Assembly: GCA_964019335.1 (NCBI GenBank)
Contig: OZ025726.1
Location: forward strand, 186,001-250,000
From: Diplonema japonicum
Taxonomy: Eukaryota > Euglenozoa > Diplonemea > Diplonemida > Diplonemidae
Direction: 5' to 3'
DNA length: 64,000 nucleotides
Position numbers and translations under genes: made by a program. The notes beneath the pieces are model-generated. The model searched no databases and was not told the DNA's origin. It saw nothing but the letters and a program-made list of their open reading frames with translations. Shown one piece after another: positions 60,958 to 64,000 of the stretch (positions are counted from its first letter, which is position 1; every line of letters starts with the position of its first letter).

Positions 60958-62363
60958 CTACTTCCTGTTCAGTTCCATATGGGCCCGGACCAAGTGTCCG
61001 GCAGACAATCCAGCCCTTTTTTTTTTTTTTTTTTTTGATTTGCCCAATCCGCCATACATCAAAGAAAGCTCGGCAGAAAGAACAGCCGCCCCAACAATCC
61101 TGGCGAGAAGCTGTGCGTTGGCCCCCGGAGCATCTTGGTTCGGCCCACTACACCCGATCAACTGCAGAATCCCCTTCTGCGGCGTGAGCGTGGTACCCCC
61201 ACCGACAGTTCCGACCTGCACAAGAAATTTCATTCAAAATATAAAAAAAAAAAAAAAAAAAAAAAAAAACACACCTCGATGGAAGGCATTGTGACCGATA
61301 TCCGAAGCGAGCCTTCTTCGGTTTTTTCCATACAAGTGATGGCTGTGGACGATTCTACAACCTGCGCCGGGTCCTGCCCCGCTGCAAGGAACACAGCAGC
61401 GACAGCATTGGCAGCATGTGCATTAAACCCACCTATGGAACCCGCCATGGCCGAACCTATTAGGTTCTTGTCGATGTTGAGCGCGACAAGCTTGTCGACA
61501 GTTGTTTTGAGCACTTCTTCGACAAGATGTGAGGGGACAACAGCTTCACAAACAATACCCTTACCACGGCCCTCTACCCAGTTGATTGCTGACGGCTTCT
61601 TGTCAGTGCACATGTTACCCGACAGTGAGACGACCTCAAGGTTGGGGAACTTCGACACAATCCCCTGCATAACAGCGTCCGTACCCTTTGAAATCATGTT
61701 CATTCCCATCGCATCACCTGTTGTAGCACGGAAGCGGAGGTAAGCTTTTCTCCCTACAACTCTAACCATGCAAGATTGCAGCTTCCCGAACCGTGTGGTG
61801 CTGTTAAACCATTCCTGGATAGTGGGCATGTTCTGCTCAACCCATGTCTGAACTTCAATTGCTTCTTTCATCGATGGCATTGCGACTACAGGGGCACGGG
61901 TCATACCGTCGTGTGTCACGCTCGTGTGGCATCCTCCAGAACGGCTAATACACCTTGCTCCTCGATGTGTAGATGCTACCAGAGCGCCTTCTGTAGTTGC
62001 CATTGGTATGGGGTATTCCTTTCCGTCCATTAGGATGGGGCCTGCCATGCCAACGGGCAGTGGGACGTAGCCGATGATGTTCTCGCAGTTGGAGCCCACT
62101 ACGTTTGTGTAGTCGAAGCCCTCGAAGGGGACGTTGTCGAGGTTTGTAGACCCTTCCTTCGAGTGCATGTAGTCCTTGATGAACTCCCTCCTCACCTGGA
62201 TCGCCCTCTGGTAGTCCGGGGCGTACCCCTTCTCCAGCTCGTGGAACTTTATGCTCTTCTCGTGGATTAGTTTTATCACTTCTTCGTTCGTTTTGTCTCT
62301 TAGGCTCCCTGACGTCAGCATGCGGCGTGCATGCGCAAGTCGGGTACGTGCTGCGGGGATCAT
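60958..62363 (-). CDS. HMGR: HMG-CoA reductase, class I, without membrane domain
   Basis: 434 residues; reduces HMG-CoA to mevalonate with NADPH for sterol and isoprenoid synthesis. Exons are 61275-62363, 61058-61215 and 60958-61015 with introns of 59 and 42 nt. Conserved parts are [17 protein letters not shown], catalytic Glu125 in TTEGALVAS, Lys255 in DKKPSAINW, Asp331 in [15 protein letters not shown] and His423 in SAGHLV, the last joined by splicing of the stop-free second intron. There is no sterol-sensing membrane region; instead the first 20 residues are Arg/Ala/Ser-rich like a mitochondrial presequence. Size and layout match trypanosomatid HMGR, reported as mitochondrial. The ATG at 62363 lies on an A24 run. 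Confidence 0.95.
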
Positions 62364-62642
62364 TTTTTTTTTTTTTTTTTTTTTTTAAACTTCCTTCGCC
62401 TGTGTCTATTGAATTGGAATTGTTCTGACTTAGGGCAGTCACCGCAGGGAGTTTACTGTTTTACTTCTTTACGTCGACTGTGCTGTGCAGTGTGTCGAGG
62501 GAGAGATTGTCCCCGCAAACCAGCTTCGGTTCGAGAAAAAAAAGGGGGAGATTCGATATGTAATGAAAGAAAGAAAGAAAGCTCCGTGTAGAGCTGCACG
62601 GGGAGAGGAGGAGGGATAGAGGAAAAGAACAGAAGTTCTTCT

Positions 62643-64000
62643 CTACTTCTCAACGGTCAGCGCACGTCGCACCGCAGCTGGCAAGGAGCAGAACATCATG
62701 TCTTTCTTTTTGCTGGCGATGGTCCGGACATAGGCCCCGAACTCCGTCGTGCAAACAGGCGGGTCTTGTGACCGCCGCCGATGCCGGCTCCCTCCGCTAG
62801 AGGGCTTCTTCCTAGGCTGCTCGTACTGCACACTGTCCGTCTGCAACCTCGCGATGCCTGCTGTCAACGGGCGTTTAAACGGTTGGTGTTTCCAATTTGA
62901 CACATGAACAGGGGGCGGGGGCGGGTGCTGGGGAGCATTGGTAAGGAGCTGCGGAGGGTATGGGATGACCTCCTCGATGAGGCTTTTCGCGGGTAAGGCC
63001 AACCCCATCAAAGTAGAAGCCTCAGGACCTGCTTCAGGGGTGGACACAGACACCTCACTACTGTTGGGAGTCAGCGTACTGCAAGAAGACTCCATCTCAC
63101 TAGCTGTACCCGACACTTTTGACAGTGCTCCTGACAGGGTCGAGGGTGCTCCCGACGCAGGTGTGTGAGGCGATTCTAACCGTGATTCTTCATGGACGGG
63201 GGAGTTTTCTGGGCTGCTGTTGAAGGGGGTGAACTTTGTCGTGATCTGGAGCATGGACACAGACTGCTTGTTGATGGGCGAGACAAGGTTTTCCCTCCAG
63301 CTGGGGCGCTTCTCCTTCTTCGCAAGAACAAGCTCTCCGTTTTTTTCACCTGAATCGTTGATGTTCCCGCTCTTGTAGTTACTGCTGTTGTTGTTGTTGT
63401 TATTGTTGTTGTTGTTGTTGTTATTATCGCCGTTTTTGTTGTTGTTGTTGTTGTTGTTGTTATTGTTGTTATTGTTATTGCTGTTATTGTTGTTATTATC
63501 GCCATTTTTGTTGTTGTTGTTGTTGTTCTTATTGGCATAGGTGCTGCTGTTTTTGGGCGTGTTGCCGCCCATACTGTCCTCCGAGCTGCCCTCAATAACG
63601 TCAATAGCACAGGCCAGCTCCAGCTTCCTTGGAGGGGTTGCCTTCGCATCAGTATTCTTCTGTGACTCAACTGCCTTTTTTTTCACTTCACCAGATTTCT
63701 TCCGCCCCACAGACATGTTGCTAAGGTTGCTAAGGTTGCTAGCACTCCTGATGCTGCCCCGATTCACGTTTGAGCTGGGTCGCAGCATGCTGCCGTGGCT
63801 GCTTCGGGACTTTGCGGAGGTCCGGCGTGTCTTGGTGGTCCTTGTGGCCTGTGCGTTCTCTATCAATGAACAAAAAACGTTTACAAGCATGGCTTTGAGC
63901 GAATCGTGGGTTTTACACTCCGGAAGCGAAAGTCCCGACATCAAAAGCTCTCCTGTGTCTATGGCTTCAAGGTACTGTGTCTCAGTGATTTGATACGCGT
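62643..64000 (-). CDS. Asn-rich low-complexity protein, 5' partial
   Basis: The frame is open to the right edge (64000), so at least 452 residues are seen and the N-terminus is missing. The visible N-terminal part is helical (LPECKTHDSLKAMLVNVFCSLIENAQ). It is followed by basic Ser-rich sequence with a short NLSN repeat, an almost pure asparagine tract of about 60 residues (63385-63535, broken by KNGD), and a disordered S/P/T-rich region. The last 60 residues look folded (TTEFGAYVRTIASKKKDMMFCSLPAAVRRALTVEK). No family is recognised. The Asn codons mix AAC and AAT, so the tract is a coding trinucleotide expansion with some purification. Confidence 0.65.
   Translation of the reverse strand, partial: AYQITETQYLEAIDTGELLMSGLSLPECKTHDSLKAMLVNVFCSLIENAQATRTTKTRRTSAKSRSSHGSMLRPSSNVNRGSIRSASNLSNLSNMSVGRKKSGEVKKKAVESQKNTDAKATPPRKLELACAIDVIEGSSEDSMGGNTPKNSSTYANKNNNNNNKNGDNNNNNSNNNNNNNNNNNNNNKNGDNNNNNNNNNNNNNSSNYKSGNINDSGEKNGELVLAKKEKRPSWRENLVSPINKQSVSMLQITTKFTPFNSSPENSPVHEESRLESPHTPASGAPSTLSGALSKVSGTASEMESSCSTLTPNSSEVSVSTPEAGPEASTLMGLALPAKSLIEEVIPYPPQLLTNAPQHPPPPPVHVSNWKHQPFKRPLTAGIARLQTDSVQYEQPRKKPSSGGSRHRRRSQDPPVCTTEFGAYVRTIASKKKDMMFCSLPAAVRRALTVEK

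Noticed and set aside
1-64000. tRNA, 5S rRNA, snRNA or spliced-leader RNA genes
   Set aside because: I found no tRNA A/B box pairs with a foldable cloverleaf and no sequence recalling a known spliced-leader or 5S gene. A covariance search would be needed to exclude them.
1-64000. Many long open frames rich in Lys, Phe, Gly or Pro runs in spacers and opposite to genes
   Set aside because: They are translations of homopolymers or shadows of genes on the other strand, without ATG context, motifs or codon structure.

Overview
This window reads as nuclear DNA of a flagellated eukaryote, most likely a euglenozoan and, within that group, best fitting a diplonemid. That placement is inference; no search was run. 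Five things support it. (1) All 32 host protein genes I can support lie on the minus strand with no strand switch. (2) Genes are often packed within 70-200 bp, with pyrimidine tract plus AG sites a few bases before start codons, as expected for polycistronic transcription resolved by spliced-leader trans-splicing. (3) There are at least 19 conventional GT-AG cis introns of 35-84 nt, which kinetoplastids almost lack. (4) Two genes encode a BILBO1-type N-terminal domain with EF-hands, a flagellar pocket collar architecture known from kinetoplastids. (5) The HMG-CoA reductase is the short membrane-anchor-free form of about 434 residues known from trypanosomatids. Intergenic DNA is full of A/T and G/C homopolymer runs.

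Layout from left (downstream) to right (upstream), since transcription runs right to left. 1-10.4 kb: prolyl 4-hydroxylase (3' end cut by the window), membrane-anchored methyltransferase, carnitine acyltransferase, a retroelement fragment, a SOS1-like Na+/H+ antiporter and an unknown gene. 10.5-13.8 kb: small membrane protein, dual-specificity phosphatase, CIAO2-type Fe-S assembly factor. 13.8-16.7 kb: a repeat island with a hairpin-rich MITE-like element and a piggyBac remnant. 16.7-22.7 kb: kinesin, two coiled-coil genes and ribosomal protein eL20 between them. 23.6-25.9 kb: a dispersed repeat and a decayed Mutator-like (MULE) transposon, whose transposase is the only plus-strand coding trace. 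25.9-35.6 kb: EF-hand cyclic-nucleotide-binding K+ channel, triose-phosphate/nucleotide-sugar transporter, a broken non-LTR retrotransposon, and a receptor kinase with a cyclase-like domain. 35.6-39 kb: gene-poor. 39-50 kb: cyclin, enolase-like gene, Shewanella-like phosphatase, polytopic transporter, GNAT acetyltransferase, HNH protein, IQ-motif protein and the first BILBO1-like gene. 51.4-60 kb: a 13-repeat Cys/His protein, an AIR9-type protein, Nudix hydrolase, DRC5, CEP20, a small coiled-coil protein and the second BILBO1-like gene. 61-64 kb: HMG-CoA reductase and an Asn-rich protein running off the right edge.

The genes do not form one pathway. Several between 49 and 60 kb point to flagellar or cytoskeletal roles (two BILBO1-like proteins, DRC5, CEP20, AIR9-type protein). 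Two features stand out across the window: start codons sitting directly on sense-strand poly(A) runs in 12 genes, and tiny introns built around homopolymers.
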